Assembly (NCBI RefSeq): GCF_000829695.1
Contig: NZ_BBNN01000032.1
Location: forward strand, 88,826-152,825
Length of the DNA stretch: 64,000 bases
Reading direction: 5' to 3'
Source: Streptomyces sp. NBRC 110035
Lineage (GTDB): Bacteria; Actinomycetota; Actinomycetes; Streptomycetales; Streptomycetaceae
In this document: positions 45,040 through 53,853 of the stretch, in pieces
Layout: each line of letters begins with the position of its first letter
Numbering within the stretch: the stretch's first letter is position 1
Program-made: the position numbers and the translations under genes
The notes under the pieces: generated by a model
Databases searched by the model: none
What the model saw: the letters and a program-made list of their open reading frames with translations, nothing else
What the model was told of the DNA's origin: nothing

Positions 45040-45444
45040 TCACACCGGTGCGCGCTGGGCCGCCTGCCGTCGTACGGGAGCCCAGCAGCGGATGATGTCG
45101 CGCACCGAGACGATGCCGACGGGCTCGCCCCGCTCCAGGACGATCAGATGGCGGAACCCGCCGTGGGACATGGCGTGGGCGGCGTCATCGAGCGTCCAGG
45201 AAGGGGCGGCGAAGACGACGTCGGTGGTGGTGTGGGCGTGGGCGCGCTCGGAGTCGGGGTCCTGCCCCAGGCCCAGCGAGTCGAGGACGTCCCGTTCGGT
45301 GAGGATGCCGATGCCGGTGCCGTCGGGGTCGAGGACCACGGCCGCGCCGACGCGGCGGGTGGACATCAGGGCGGCGGCCTGGCGGAGGGTGTGGGCGGGG
45401 CCGATGGTGAGGACCACCGTGCTCATGGCGTCACGGACGAGCAT
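45040..45444 (-). CDS. Two-CBS-domain protein
   Basis: A 134-residue protein made of two CBS motifs and nothing else: LVRDAMSTVVLTIGPAHTLRQAAALMS then GAAVVLDPDGTGIGILTERD, followed by SWTLDDAAHAMSHGGFRHLIV and GEPVGIVSVRDII. Family knowledge: CBS pairs bind adenosyl ligands and sense energy or second messengers. In actinomycetes stand-alone copies are common in dormancy and stress settings. No partner domain is encoded. It lies beyond the catalase, convergent with it. Confidence 0.88.
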   Translation of the reverse strand: MLVRDAMSTVVLTIGPAHTLRQAAALMSTRRVGAAVVLDPDGTGIGILTERDVLDSLGLGQDPDSERAHAHTTTDVVFAAPSWTLDDAAHAMSHGGFRHLIVLERGEPVGIVSVRDIIRCWAPVRRQAAQRAPV

Positions 45445-45655
45445 GGGATGGAGCCACCTCCTACCGGAAACCGCGCCGTCGGACGCCGGAGTGTCCGCCG
45501 GTTCACGGTTTCACAAGTTCACAAGTGGGCAGGTTCTCAGAGTCCCAGGCGAAGCCGGAGTCAACAAGAGGGCGCGTGCGGCGGATCGAGGGCGCGCGGG
45601 CCTTTGCGTGCGAGCCTCGTGCGCGGGCTTCGTACGTCTCCGGACGCCGGCAGCG

Positions 45656-46456
45656 CTAGTAACGCTGGTTGAGGTAGCCCAGCAGTTCGTCGTGCAGCAG
45701 GCCGTTCGAGGCGGCCGCGTTGCCGCTGTGCGGTCCGGGCCGGCCGTCGAGTCCGGTGAAACTGCCGCCCGCCTCGGTGACGACGATCGAGGTGGCGGCC
45801 ATGTCCCAGAGCGACAGCTCGGGCTCGGCGCACAGGTCGACCGACCCCTCGGCGACCATCATGTAGGACCAGAAGTCGCCGTACGCGCGTGTCCGCCACA
45901 CCTCACGGGTGAGGTCCAGGAAGCCGTCCAGCCGCCCCTGCTCCTCCCAGCCGCTGAGCGAGGAGTACGCGAACGAGGCGTCGGCGAGCCGGGACACCCG
46001 GGAGACCTGGAGCCGGGAGGCCGAGGTCAGGCTGCGGCCGCTGTACGCGCCGTGGTCCTTCGCCGCCCACCAGCGGCGGCCGAGCGCGGGAGCCGAGACG
46101 AGACCGACGACAGGCTGGAAGCCCCCCTCGCGGGCCTCCATCAGGGAGATCAGGGTGGCCCAGACGGGAACACCGCGCACGTAGTTCTTGGTGCCGTCGA
46201 TCGGGTCGATCACCCAGCGCCGCGGCCCCGTGCCCTCCACCCCGTACTCCTCGCCGAGGACCGCGTCCCTGGGGCGGGCACGCTTCAGGTGGCCCCGGAT
46301 GACGTCCTCCGCGCCCTTGTCGGCCTCGGTCACCGGCGTCATGTCCGGTTTGGTCTCCACCTTGAGGTCGAGGGCCTTGAACCGGTCCATCGTCGCGGCG
46401 TCGGCGGCGTCCGCGAGGACATGGGCGAGACGCAGGTCGTCAAGGTAGTCGGGCAT
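45656..46456 (-). CDS. hisN: Histidinol-phosphatase HisN (inositol monophosphatase fold)
   Basis: Start ATG 46456 (MPDYLDDLRLAHVLAD) gives 266 residues. Metal-binding motifs of the family: VLGEEYG (Glu), DPIDGTKNYVRG (the DPxDGT core) and WDMAATSIVVTEAGG. From memory the Streptomyces coelicolor gene at this position is the histidinol-phosphatase that completes histidine biosynthesis; the fold alone would also allow an inositol- or nucleotide-phosphatase. Length is normal. It is divergent from a TetR regulator. Confidence 0.85.
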   Translation of the reverse strand: MPDYLDDLRLAHVLADAADAATMDRFKALDLKVETKPDMTPVTEADKGAEDVIRGHLKRARPRDAVLGEEYGVEGTGPRRWVIDPIDGTKNYVRGVPVWATLISLMEAREGGFQPVVGLVSAPALGRRWWAAKDHGAYSGRSLTSASRLQVSRVSRLADASFAYSSLSGWEEQGRLDGFLDLTREVWRTRAYGDFWSYMMVAEGSVDLCAEPELSLWDMAATSIVVTEAGGSFTGLDGRPGPHSGNAAASNGLLHDELLGYLNQRY

Positions 46457-46640
46457 GCAACGAACCGTATCTGCCGAGATGGGGCCGGGGCCACAGGGGG
46501 CTTGTGGCCCGCGCGCGGGCCGACGGTCCGCACACCGCGCGGGCATCCGGGCCCCGCACCCCACGCGAACCCTTGACAGTGCCCGGCGGCGCGTCAAATC
46601 TGAAGCGCGGAGCCGCTCGCCCGCCCCGGGGGAGGCGATG

Positions 46641-47255
46641 ATGCCTGCAGCGCGGGAATCTCTGCTGGACGCCGCTCACACGGCCCTCGCGCGCCGCCCG
46701 TGGTCCGCCGTACGGATGGTGGACGTGGCCGCGACGGCCGGAGTGTCCCGGCAGACGCTCTACAACGAGTTCGGAAGCAAGGACGGACTCGCCAGGGCCC
46801 TGGTCCGCAGAGAGGCCGACGGCTACCTGGCCGGCGTCGACCGCGCCCTCACGGTCCACAGCGACGTCCGCGACCGGCTCACCGCGGCGGCCGAGTGGAC
46901 CGCCGCCGCGGCCCGCCAGAACGCCCTCGTCCGGGCCATGCTCACCGGCTGCTGGAGCGAGCGCCTGCCCTCCCCGGCCCTCTCGCCGGTCCGGTCCGGC
47001 TCCGCCGTCCCCGCCCAACGCCGCGCCGACGGCCCGCTGCCCTCGCCCGGTGACCTCGTCGCGCTCGTCCGCGACCGCGCGGTGGCCGTCCTGACCAGCC
47101 CCGGCGTGCCCGGTCCGGCCGACACCGCGGAGCTGGCCCGCGCCTGCGAGCTGGTGGTGCGCCTCGCCCTGTCCTGCATCGCCGCGCCGCCGCCGGCCGA
47201 GGGCGGTGTCGCCGATCTGGTCCGCAGCGCCCTGTACCGTCAGCCGGTGCCGTAG
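46641..47255 (+). CDS. TetR-family transcriptional regulator
   Basis: Start ATG 46641 (MPAARESLLDAAHTAL) is preferred because GGAGG lies five bases upstream; ATG 46638 is too close. The protein has 204 residues. HTH: MVDVAATAGVSRQTLYNEFGS, typical TetR. The ligand-binding part contains ALTVHSDVRDRLTAAAEWTA and RACELVVRLALSCIA. It is divergent from hisN and convergent with the SMR exporter gene. The ligand is unknown; the SMR exporter is a possible target (inference). Confidence 0.9.
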   Translation: MPAARESLLDAAHTALARRPWSAVRMVDVAATAGVSRQTLYNEFGSKDGLARALVRREADGYLAGVDRALTVHSDVRDRLTAAAEWTAAAARQNALVRAMLTGCWSERLPSPALSPVRSGSAVPAQRRADGPLPSPGDLVALVRDRAVAVLTSPGVPGPADTAELARACELVVRLALSCIAAPPPAEGGVADLVRSALYRQPVP

Positions 47256-47307
47256 GGCTCCGGCGCTGCCGCACCTCCGCACCCCCGCGCCCGCCGGCGG
47301 GGAGCGC

Positions 47308-47631
47308 TCAGTGCGCGGACCCCGACAGCTGCAGCCCGATCACGCCGACGATCACCAAGGTGATCGACACGATCTTCAGCGTCGACACCAGGTCCCCCAG
47401 GAACACCATCCCGTAGATCGCCGTGCCCGCGGCCCCGATCCCCGTCCACACCGCGTACGCGGGCCCGACGTCCAGTTTCTTCAGGGCCAGGGTGAGCAGG
47501 CCGAAGCTGCCCAGCGCGAACACGCAGAAGGCGATCGTCGGCCAGAGCCGTGTGAAGCCGTGGGACAGCTTCAGGCTCACGGCGAAACCGGTCTCGAGCA
47601 ACCCGGCCACCACGACCAGCAGCCACGCCAT
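47308..47631 (-). CDS. sugE: Small multidrug resistance transporter, SugE/Gdx type
   Basis: A 107-residue, four-helix SMR protein. GLLETGFAVSLKLSHGFTR carries the essential Glu13 and the SugE-type LK(x)xHGF pattern; the second half has VGPAYAVWTGIGAAGTAIYG and LVIVGVIGLQLSG. Family knowledge: SugE/Gdx members export guanidinium, while others export quaternary ammonium compounds; they work as antiparallel dimers. I looked for a guanidine riboswitch upstream and saw none. It is convergent with the TetR gene. Confidence 0.9.
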   Translation of the reverse strand: MAWLLVVVAGLLETGFAVSLKLSHGFTRLWPTIAFCVFALGSFGLLTLALKKLDVGPAYAVWTGIGAAGTAIYGMVFLGDLVSTLKIVSITLVIVGVIGLQLSGSAH

Positions 47632-47854
47632 GTGTCGTCCTCCCGTCGTCCCGACATGCAGTGACCGCTTTCGCGTACAGCGACCCGTTTCGCCGGGTTC
47701 GAGAGCTTCGGATCCGGCTCGGTGCGATTATGCACTTACCGTCCGTGGTCCATGGCAAACACGGGAGGGCCGACGATTCCGCGTCGTGGCCCGAGGAGAC
47801 CCGGCGGCTTCAGGCCGCTTCAGGCCCCTTCGGGCCCGGTCCGGGCTGTCCGGG

Positions 47855-48865
47855 TCAGTCGCCCTCCGTGTGCTCCCGGGCCGCCAGCAGCCGCCGCAGC
47901 GAGTACAGCCGCGCCGGGTCCGCGTGCCCCTCGGCGACCCACGCGTCCAGCGCGCAGTCCGGCTCGTCGTGACTGCACGCGCGGGGGCAGCCCTCCGTCC
48001 CCGGACCGAGCTCGGGAAAGGCGAGGATGACCCGCGACGGATCGACGTGCGCGAGGCCGAACGACCGCACCCCGGGGGTGTCGACCACCCACCCCTCGGC
48101 GCCCGACAGCGGCAGCGCCAACGCGGACGTCGTCGTATGACGCCCCCGCCCCGTCACCGCGTTGACATGCCCGGTCGACCGTCGCCGCTCCTGCGGCACC
48201 AGCGCGTTCACCAGGGTCGTCTTGCCGACCCCGGAGTGCCCCACGAACGCCGTGATCCGGCCCGCCAGCTGCTCCCGCACCCGGTCGGCCGCCGCGCCGC
48301 TCTCCAGTTCCGCACGGCTGGTGACGACGTACGGGATGTCGAGGTCGCCGTACAGCTCCAACAGCTTGTCCGGTGGTGCGAGGTCCGACTTCGTCAGGAC
48401 CAGCAGCGGGGTGAGCCCGCCGTCGTACGCCGCGACCAGGCAGCGGTCGATCAGGCGCGGGCGGGGCTCGGGGTCGGCGAGGGCGGTGACGACGGCCAGC
48501 TGGTCGGCGTTGGCGACGACGACCCGCTCGTAGGGGTCGTCGTCGTCCGCGGTCCGGCGCAGTACCGACGTCCGCTTCTCGATGCGGACGATCCGCGCGA
48601 GGGTGTCCTTCTCCCCGGTGAGGTCGCCGACGATCGCGACCCGGTCGCCGACCACCGCCGCCTTGCGGCCCAGCTCACGGGCCTTCATGGCGAGCACGGT
48701 CCGGTCCTCGACGAGGCAGGTGAGCCGGCCCCGGTCGACGGTGAGGACCATGCCCTCGGCGGCGTCCTCGTGTTTGGGCCGGAGGTGGGTGCGCGGCCGG
48801 TTGCCCTTGCGGTTCGGGCGGGAACGGATGTCGTCCTCGTCGGTGTGCTTGCCGTAGCGGCGCAT
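47855..48865 (-). CDS. rsgA: Ribosome small subunit-dependent GTPase RsgA
   Basis: Start ATG 48865 (MRRYGKHTDEDDIRSRPN) gives 336 residues. The circularly permuted order is clear: the G4 motif LTKSDLAPP precedes G1 GHSGVGKTTL and G3 DTPGVRSFGL. An N-terminal OB-fold with a basic head and a C-terminal zinc module (CPRACSHDEPDCALD) complete it. Family knowledge: RsgA acts in late 30S maturation, with GTPase activated by the subunit. It starts 11 bases after aroA, so they form an operon. Confidence 0.95.
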   Translation of the reverse strand: MRRYGKHTDEDDIRSRPNRKGNRPRTHLRPKHEDAAEGMVLTVDRGRLTCLVEDRTVLAMKARELGRKAAVVGDRVAIVGDLTGEKDTLARIVRIEKRTSVLRRTADDDDPYERVVVANADQLAVVTALADPEPRPRLIDRCLVAAYDGGLTPLLVLTKSDLAPPDKLLELYGDLDIPYVVTSRAELESGAAADRVREQLAGRITAFVGHSGVGKTTLVNALVPQERRRSTGHVNAVTGRGRHTTTSALALPLSGAEGWVVDTPGVRSFGLAHVDPSRVILAFPELGPGTEGCPRACSHDEPDCALDAWVAEGHADPARLYSLRRLLAAREHTEGD

Positions 48866-48876
48866 CGTCTGCGGTC

Positions 48877-50193
48877 CTAAGCCCCGAGCATCCCGGCCCA
48901 CAGTCCGGGGAAGTCCGGGAGGGTCTTCGCCGTGGTCGCCACGTCCTCGATCCGTACGCCCTCCACCCCGAGGCCGATGATCGCACCGGCGGTGGCCATG
49001 CGGTGGTCCTCGTACGTGTGGAAGACGCCGCCGTGCAGCGGGCGCGGGCGGATGTGCAGACCGTCGGCGGTCTCGGTGACGTCGCCGCCGAGCCCGTTGA
49101 TCTCCTTGGTGAGCGCGGCCAGGCGGTCCGTCTCGTGCAGCCGGAGGTGGGCCACACCGCGCAGCGTGGACGGCGAGTCCGCGAGCGCCGCGACGGCCGC
49201 GATGCCCGGCGTCAGCTCACCGACCTCGCCGAGGTCCACGTCGATGCCGTGGACCGATCCGGAACCGGTGAACTCCAGTCCCTGCTCGGTCAGCTCGCAG
49301 GAACCGCCCATCTCGGTGAAGATCTCCCGCAGCCGGTCACCGGGCTGGGTGGTACGGGCCGGCCAGTCCGGGACGAGGACCCGGCCGCCGGTCACCAGCG
49401 CCGCCGCCAGGAACGGCTGGGCGTTGGACAGGTCGGGTTCGATGGTGAGATCCCGTCCGAGCAGAGCGCCCGGGGTGACCCGCCAGACGTTGGGCTCGCC
49501 GCCCGACTCCGGAGTGTCCACCTGGGCGCCCACCGCGCGGAGCATGTCGACGGTCATCCGGATGTGCGGCAGCGAGGGAAGCGTCGCGCCGGTGTGCCGG
49601 ACCTCGACGCCCTGGTTGAAACGCGGTGCCGAAAGCAGCAGCGCGCTGACGAACTGCGAGGACGAGGACGCGTCCACCGGCACGGTGCCGCCCTCCAGGG
49701 CGCCGCCGCCGTGCACGGTCAGCGGCAGCGCGCCCCGGCCGTCGTCGTCGATCCGGGCACCCAGGTGACGCAGCGCGTCGATGACGCCGTTCAGCGGGCG
49801 CTCGTACGACCGCGGGTCACCGTCGAACCGGACGGGACCGTCGGCCAGGGCGGCGACCGGGGGAAGGAACCGCATCACCGTGCCGGCGTTGCCGACATCG
49901 ACGGTGGCCGGGCCGCGCAGGCCCGTGGGCAGCACCCGCCAGGCCTCACCGGTGCCGTCGGGGCCCACGCCCTCCTCGATCTCGATCCCCATGGCCCGCA
50001 GCGCGCCGGCCATCAGCAGCGTGTCGCGTGACCGGAGCGGGCGGCGCAGCCAGCCGGGCTCGGAGGCGAGGGCGGCGAGTACGAGAGCGCGGTTGGTGAC
50101 CGACTTCGACCCCGGCACATGGACCGTCGCGTCGACGGCTCCGCTCGCGTGCGGGGCGGGCCAGAGGGTGAGGTGTGCGGGATCAGCGGTCAT
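48877..50193 (-). CDS. aroA: 5-enolpyruvylshikimate-3-phosphate synthase AroA
   Basis: Start ATG 50193 (MTADPAHLTLWPAP) gives 438 residues. Signature motifs: VPGSKSVTNRALVLAAL, VGNAGTVMRFLPPVAAL, GDPRSYERPLNGV, SSSSQFVSALLLSAP, RLHETDRLAALTKEI and EDHRMATAGAIIGLG. Family knowledge: sixth step of the shikimate pathway; joins shikimate-3-phosphate and PEP, and is the target of glyphosate. The Gly and Thr/Pro positions of the TAM-like motif look like class I enzymes. Followed by rsgA on the same transcript. Confidence 0.96.
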   Translation of the reverse strand: MTADPAHLTLWPAPHASGAVDATVHVPGSKSVTNRALVLAALASEPGWLRRPLRSRDTLLMAGALRAMGIEIEEGVGPDGTGEAWRVLPTGLRGPATVDVGNAGTVMRFLPPVAALADGPVRFDGDPRSYERPLNGVIDALRHLGARIDDDGRGALPLTVHGGGALEGGTVPVDASSSSQFVSALLLSAPRFNQGVEVRHTGATLPSLPHIRMTVDMLRAVGAQVDTPESGGEPNVWRVTPGALLGRDLTIEPDLSNAQPFLAAALVTGGRVLVPDWPARTTQPGDRLREIFTEMGGSCELTEQGLEFTGSGSVHGIDVDLGEVGELTPGIAAVAALADSPSTLRGVAHLRLHETDRLAALTKEINGLGGDVTETADGLHIRPRPLHGGVFHTYEDHRMATAGAIIGLGVEGVRIEDVATTAKTLPDFPGLWAGMLGA

Positions 50194-50385
50194 GCGCACC
50201 ACTTTAGTGGCGGTCCCGGCCACCGGGCGTGCCCGGGACGCCCCAAACGGTCGGCCCCGGGCCGTTGTACCCCAGGCCGGGCCGCTCCACCGGGCGTCCC
50301 TGGGGGGAGTACGAGTGGGGTCCCGCGCGGCGGGCGCCCCTGTTGACCCGTCGGCAGCCACCGTCCCCGGGCCACTCCTGCGGCG

Positions 50386-51108
50386 TCACAGCCCCAGCAG
50401 CCACCGTCCACCGCCGAGCAGCGAACACAGCGACACCGCGTGGAACAGGAAGAACCACAGCCCCGCCGGTGCGTGTGTCAGCCGGGACAGCTGGTCCGCG
50501 TCCGAGTCGCCCGCGCCCCCGCGCGCCCGCTTGGCCTGGAGCTCGAACGCCGGGCGCACCCCGCCGAGCAGCAGGAACCACACCACGGCGTACGCGAAGG
50601 CCGCCTGGACCTGCGGGCCTGCCAGCCAGGACACGAGGACGAACGTGCCGCCGGTGAGCAGCACCGTCAGCGCCCCGTAGGCATTGCGGATCATGACCAG
50701 CATCGCCACGAGCAGCACCGTGGCCAGCCACAGCAGCAGCGTGATGCGCCCGGCGCCCAGCAGCACCGCACCGCCGAGGCCCAGCAGCGGGGGAGCGGTG
50801 TAGCCGGCCGCGGCGGTGAGGATCATGCCGATGCCGGTCGGTTTGCCGCGGCTGACGGTCAGGCCGCTGGTGTCCGAATGGAGGCGTATCCCCGTGAGGG
50901 TGCGGCCGGTGAGCAGTGCCACGAGCCCGTGGCCCCCCTCGTGCGCGATGGTGATGGCGTTGCGCGAGAGCCGCCACAGCCCGTGCGGCGTGACCACGAC
51001 GAGCGCGGCGGCCAGTGTGGCGATCACCACCCACAGGTCAGGGTCGGGCTGGGTGCCGGTGACCTCGTCCCAGAGGGAGGTGAGCGAGGCGGATGCGGTG
51101 CTGTCCAT
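50386..51108 (-). CDS. M50-type membrane metallopeptidase
   Basis: Start ATG 51108 (MDSTASASLTSLWDEV) gives 240 residues. The zinc motif is AHEGGHGLVALLTGR (HExxH). Hydrophobic segments follow: TGIGMILTAAAGYTAPPLLGLG, ITLLLWLATVLLVAMLVMI, TFVLVSWLAGPQVQAAFAYA and AGLWFFLFHAVSLCSLLGGG. Family knowledge: small actinobacterial M50B proteins with a canonical motif but unknown substrate, possibly a site-2-type protease. It lies on the same strand as aroA but 192 bases upstream. Confidence 0.87.
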   Translation of the reverse strand: MDSTASASLTSLWDEVTGTQPDPDLWVVIATLAAALVVVTPHGLWRLSRNAITIAHEGGHGLVALLTGRTLTGIRLHSDTSGLTVSRGKPTGIGMILTAAAGYTAPPLLGLGGAVLLGAGRITLLLWLATVLLVAMLVMIRNAYGALTVLLTGGTFVLVSWLAGPQVQAAFAYAVVWFLLLGGVRPAFELQAKRARGGAGDSDADQLSRLTHAPAGLWFFLFHAVSLCSLLGGGRWLLGL

Positions 51109-51231
51109 GTGGGGCGGGGGCTCCTCGTGGTGGCGCGGAGTCTGGCAGTGTTGCACGTATGTGCGGACGGTATCTGAGACGCCGACGTAACAGGGATCGT
51201 TCTTGACGGCAAACATGCAGGTCACAGCGTT

Positions 51232-51257
51232 AGAGCCCCGGAGTGATCCGGGGCTCT
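51232..51257. terminator. Hairpin at the border of the accessory region
   Basis: The 11-base arms 51232-51242 and 51247-51257 surround a 4-base loop and are followed by a T-rich tail (tgcttt). It marks the end of the core genes; no gene on the plus strand ends right before it. Confidence 0.7.
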
Positions 51258-51615
51258 TGCTTTACCCGTGCTGACTGCGTGCTGACCTGTAGACACCTGT
51301 GATCACCCCAGGGAACCCGTCCCGTGCTGGGCTGGTGCTGATCTCCTTGCACATTCCCAGTTCGGGCATGGCGTTGCCCTGGCGGTCGACCACTGGGTCT
51401 GTGTGTAGCGGAGCGACGTCGCAGACGCCCCACCGTAACGCGCGACCGATACCGGGAGAGTTGGTGCCGGTCCATGAGTGCGAGGCCGCGCCAACCACAG
51501 TGCGCCTCCATGGCCCGGACGTGGCTGCTTACATTATCTTCACTCGATCGCAGCCACTATCGGAAACAATCCCGCCCTTCCCTGATGTTCTCGATCTTCG
51601 AGTCGAGGAGGGGAG
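51258..51615. other. No gene recognised between the core block and the accessory region
   Basis: Short frames on both strands (for example 51262-51498 minus) show no family motif. G+C is lower than in the core genes. The sequence may be left over from earlier insertions. Confidence 0.5.
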
Positions 51616-51861
51616 GTGTCGGGGCTGAAGCTGTTCCGCACGGACACGACGAATAGCGGCATGACGGAGGTCATGCCGCGTCTCGCTGAGATCGAGGCCG
51701 ATGTGCAGAGTCTCGTCGAGGCGCACATGGAGACGCTGCTGGGCGTCCGTTTCCTGGTGAGCGAGTACAGCACTGGGCCCGTCCACGGGGGCCGGATCGA
51801 CTCGCTCGGGCTGGACGAGAACGGATCGCCGGTCATCGTGGAGTTTACCGACCGCAGGTAG
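51616..51861 (+). pseudogene. DUF5655-type gene cut by insertion (N-terminal 81 residues)
   Basis: GTG 51616 with GGAGGGGAGG upstream starts 81 residues: VSGLKLFRTDTTNSGMTEV, then AEIEADVQSLVEAHMETLLG, VRFLVSEYSTGPVHGGRID and SLGLDENGSPVIVEF. This is the N-terminal half of a conserved Streptomyces protein related to endonuclease-like DUF5655/DUF91 domains, which normally continues with an EYKRG-type strand for ~90 residues more. Here it breaks after VEF into TDRR and a stop. The break coincides with a direct repeat that begins the neighbouring recombinase element. Confidence 0.72.
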
Positions 51862-51922
51862 TCCTGCCCGTGATGTCCGTCTGGGACTGTGACCAGCACG
51901 TCCTGGGCTTGTTTACCGACCG
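51843..51922 (+). repeat. Direct repeat GTTTACCGACCG at the element border
   Basis: The 12-base sequence gtttaccgaccg occurs at 51843-51854, exactly where the DUF5655 gene loses similarity, and again at 51911-51922, about 45 bases before the recombinase start. Such pairs are typical of tyrosine-recombinase arm or core sites at an element end (inference). Confidence 0.65.
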
Positions 51923-51966
51923 TGTCCGGGACGTCTGTCATGTTCTGGAGTCGGTACGGAGGACGA

Positions 51967-53146
51967 GTGGCAAGGCACATAGTGGTCGGGGACTTGCGGG
52001 TCCAGCAGATCGAGCGAAAGGACGGGCGGCGGTCGTGGACCATCGTGTGGCCCGAGGGGACGGTGCACACGGAGGCGGAACGGTTCCTGCGTCTGCATGA
52101 TGGTTCGGGTACGCAGAGGCCATACGCATATCTGTTGGTGGACCATCTGCGGTGGTTGGAGCGGGAGTGCCTGGCCTTCGTCGCGGTCCAACTGCGGTAT
52201 CTGGAACGGTACATGGGCATGGTGGGTGCCGAGGTCTGCATGCCGCTCGGCGAGCCGTGGCGGGTCGGCAGACGCCCCTACGGCCGCTCCGCGTTGTCGA
52301 CCGCGGCGGCTTGCCTGAAGGGCTTCTACCTGCATCAGTCCTCCCTCGGTATCAATGGCGAACTCGGTAAGAAGCTCGATAAGTCGCGGCTGCCGTCGCG
52401 GGTGGACCGGCGCCGTTCGTCCCTCGGGCACGTGAAGTCGTCGCTGCCCACCAACCTGCTGGCACCGAAGGGGCCGCACCGCCGGCATCCGAAGATGCTC
52501 CCGGACGGCGCCCGCAAGAGTCTGCTGGAGACGGTGAACGCCGCCCGGGACCGGCTGGTGGTCACCTGGCTCGCCGACGGCGGGCTTCGCATCGGCGAGC
52601 TCTGCGGACTCCACCTGGTCGACCTGCACCTGCGCGAGAACGCGGCCTGCGGCGAGTGCCGCGCCCCTCACCTGCACGTCTGCCACCGGCCCGGCAATCC
52701 GCACCGCGCCGAGGCCAAGACCAAGCACCCCTGGCGGGTCGAGCACGGCACCGTGACCGGCGGGCTGATCAAACGGGTCAGCCCGGCAAATGGTGCACAC
52801 CTACTTCGAGTACGTCACCACCGAGTACCCGCACGGCGCCGGTCACGGCATGCTCCTGGTCCAGCTGCACGGCGCCGATACCGGACAGCCGTGGGCGCCG
52901 GTCGGAGCCCGGCGGATGCTCGGCCGGGCCGGGAAGCGCGCCGGACTCGGGGTCGTGAAACCCCATGCCTTCCGGCACTCGTTCACGTCCGCGGTTCTCG
53001 ACGCCGCCGACGGGAATACGCTGATCGCCCGGGACGCCGGCGGCTGGGCCTCGGCCACGATGGTCGATGAGGTCTACGGACACGTCGATGTCCACGACCC
53101 CGTCTTCGACGCCGCCCTGCGCACGGTCTGGGGTGAAACGAAGTGA
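51967..53146 (+). pseudogene. Tyrosine recombinase/integrase with a frameshift (recombinase 1)
   Basis: GTG 51967 (VARHIVVGDLRVQQ) follows GGAGGA and gives an N-terminal core-binding domain (FVAVQLRYLERYMGMVG), then the catalytic domain. Arg I lies in LADGGLRIGELCGLHLVDL. At about 52785-52790 the frame is lost: the protein reads RVSPANGAHLLRV, whereas removing one A from the local caaatgg restores RVSPA then MVHTYFEYVTTEYP in the next frame. That second frame carries the remaining residues: HAFRHSFTSAVL (HxxR) and EVYGH with the nucleophile Tyr, ending at 53146. It is a one-base frameshift in an otherwise complete ~393-residue enzyme. It overlaps the next gene (GTGA). Confidence 0.82.
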
Positions 53147-53853
53147 CGGCGCCGTCGCTGCTGCCGCAGCAGGATGCCCGCACCCGACGGGACCGGCTGG
53201 AGGTGCTCACCGCGCTGATCAACGGGCCCGAGTTCGACCCGGCGCTGCGCGGCGGGGTGCTGAAGATCCCGCCGACCCACCCGGTCTACCCGTGGAGCTG
53301 CACGGTCGTCGACTGCGCGCGGCCCCGCTGGCGGCGCTACGCGATGTGCTCGGTGCACGCCGAGCAGTGGCAGGAGGCGGAGACGCGTGGGTTGAGCCGG
53401 GCTCAGTTCCTGGGTTCCGCGGAGCCGCTGCCGGCCACGGAGATGCCGGAGGCGATGATGTGCCGGATCTGCCCGCAGCGTCCGGCGTTCAGCCTGCAGC
53501 TGGTGCTGTGCTTCCGGCACCGCAACCGGTGGCTTGGCCATCTGAAGCGGCACCTCGGTGCGAGGGGAGATGAGGGGGAGTTCGAACGGTGGCTGGCCGA
53601 CCAGCAGGCGCTGCCGGGCTACGGTGAGTGCCGCGCGGACGTGTGCGACGAACTGGCTGCTTCGCCGCTGGGGTTGTGCGGCGCGCACGAGCGTGGTTAT
53701 GTCCGGGCCGGTCGGCCGGGCGGGGCGAGGCTGCCGAAGAACTTCTTCGCCACCCACGAGCGCCGTGATCGCCCTGTCCCGGTGACCTGCGAGGACGAAG
53801 TCGCCTTCCGAGCCTGGTGCCGCGCACAGTTGCCGGTGCACCGCACTTCGTGA
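53143..53853 (+). pseudogene. Recombinase 2 with triple zinc-finger-like head, truncated by IS
   Basis: GTG 53143 overlaps the recombinase 1 stop. The 236 remaining residues contain three repeats of a C-x2-5-C ... C-x2-H module: Cys53, Cys58, Cys69, His72; Cys107, Cys110, Cys123, His126; Cys163, Cys168, Cys179, His182. From memory, Streptomyces proteins with this head continue for several hundred residues into a tyrosine recombinase. Here similarity ends near AFRAWC and the frame runs into the end of an IS5-type element (PVHRTS stop). So the catalytic part is missing. The arrangement resembles recombinase-in-trio elements. Confidence 0.72.

Noticed and set aside
47632..47854. Possible guanidine riboswitch upstream of the SugE-type gene
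   Set aside because: I looked for the conserved ykkC-I elements and paired ACGR loops; only one acga loop-like piece is present and the pairing does not fit.
51181..51260. Possible tRNA 3' end as attachment site before the accessory region
   Set aside because: The GGTCACAGCG-like stretch cannot be folded into a cloverleaf; only a terminator hairpin is present.
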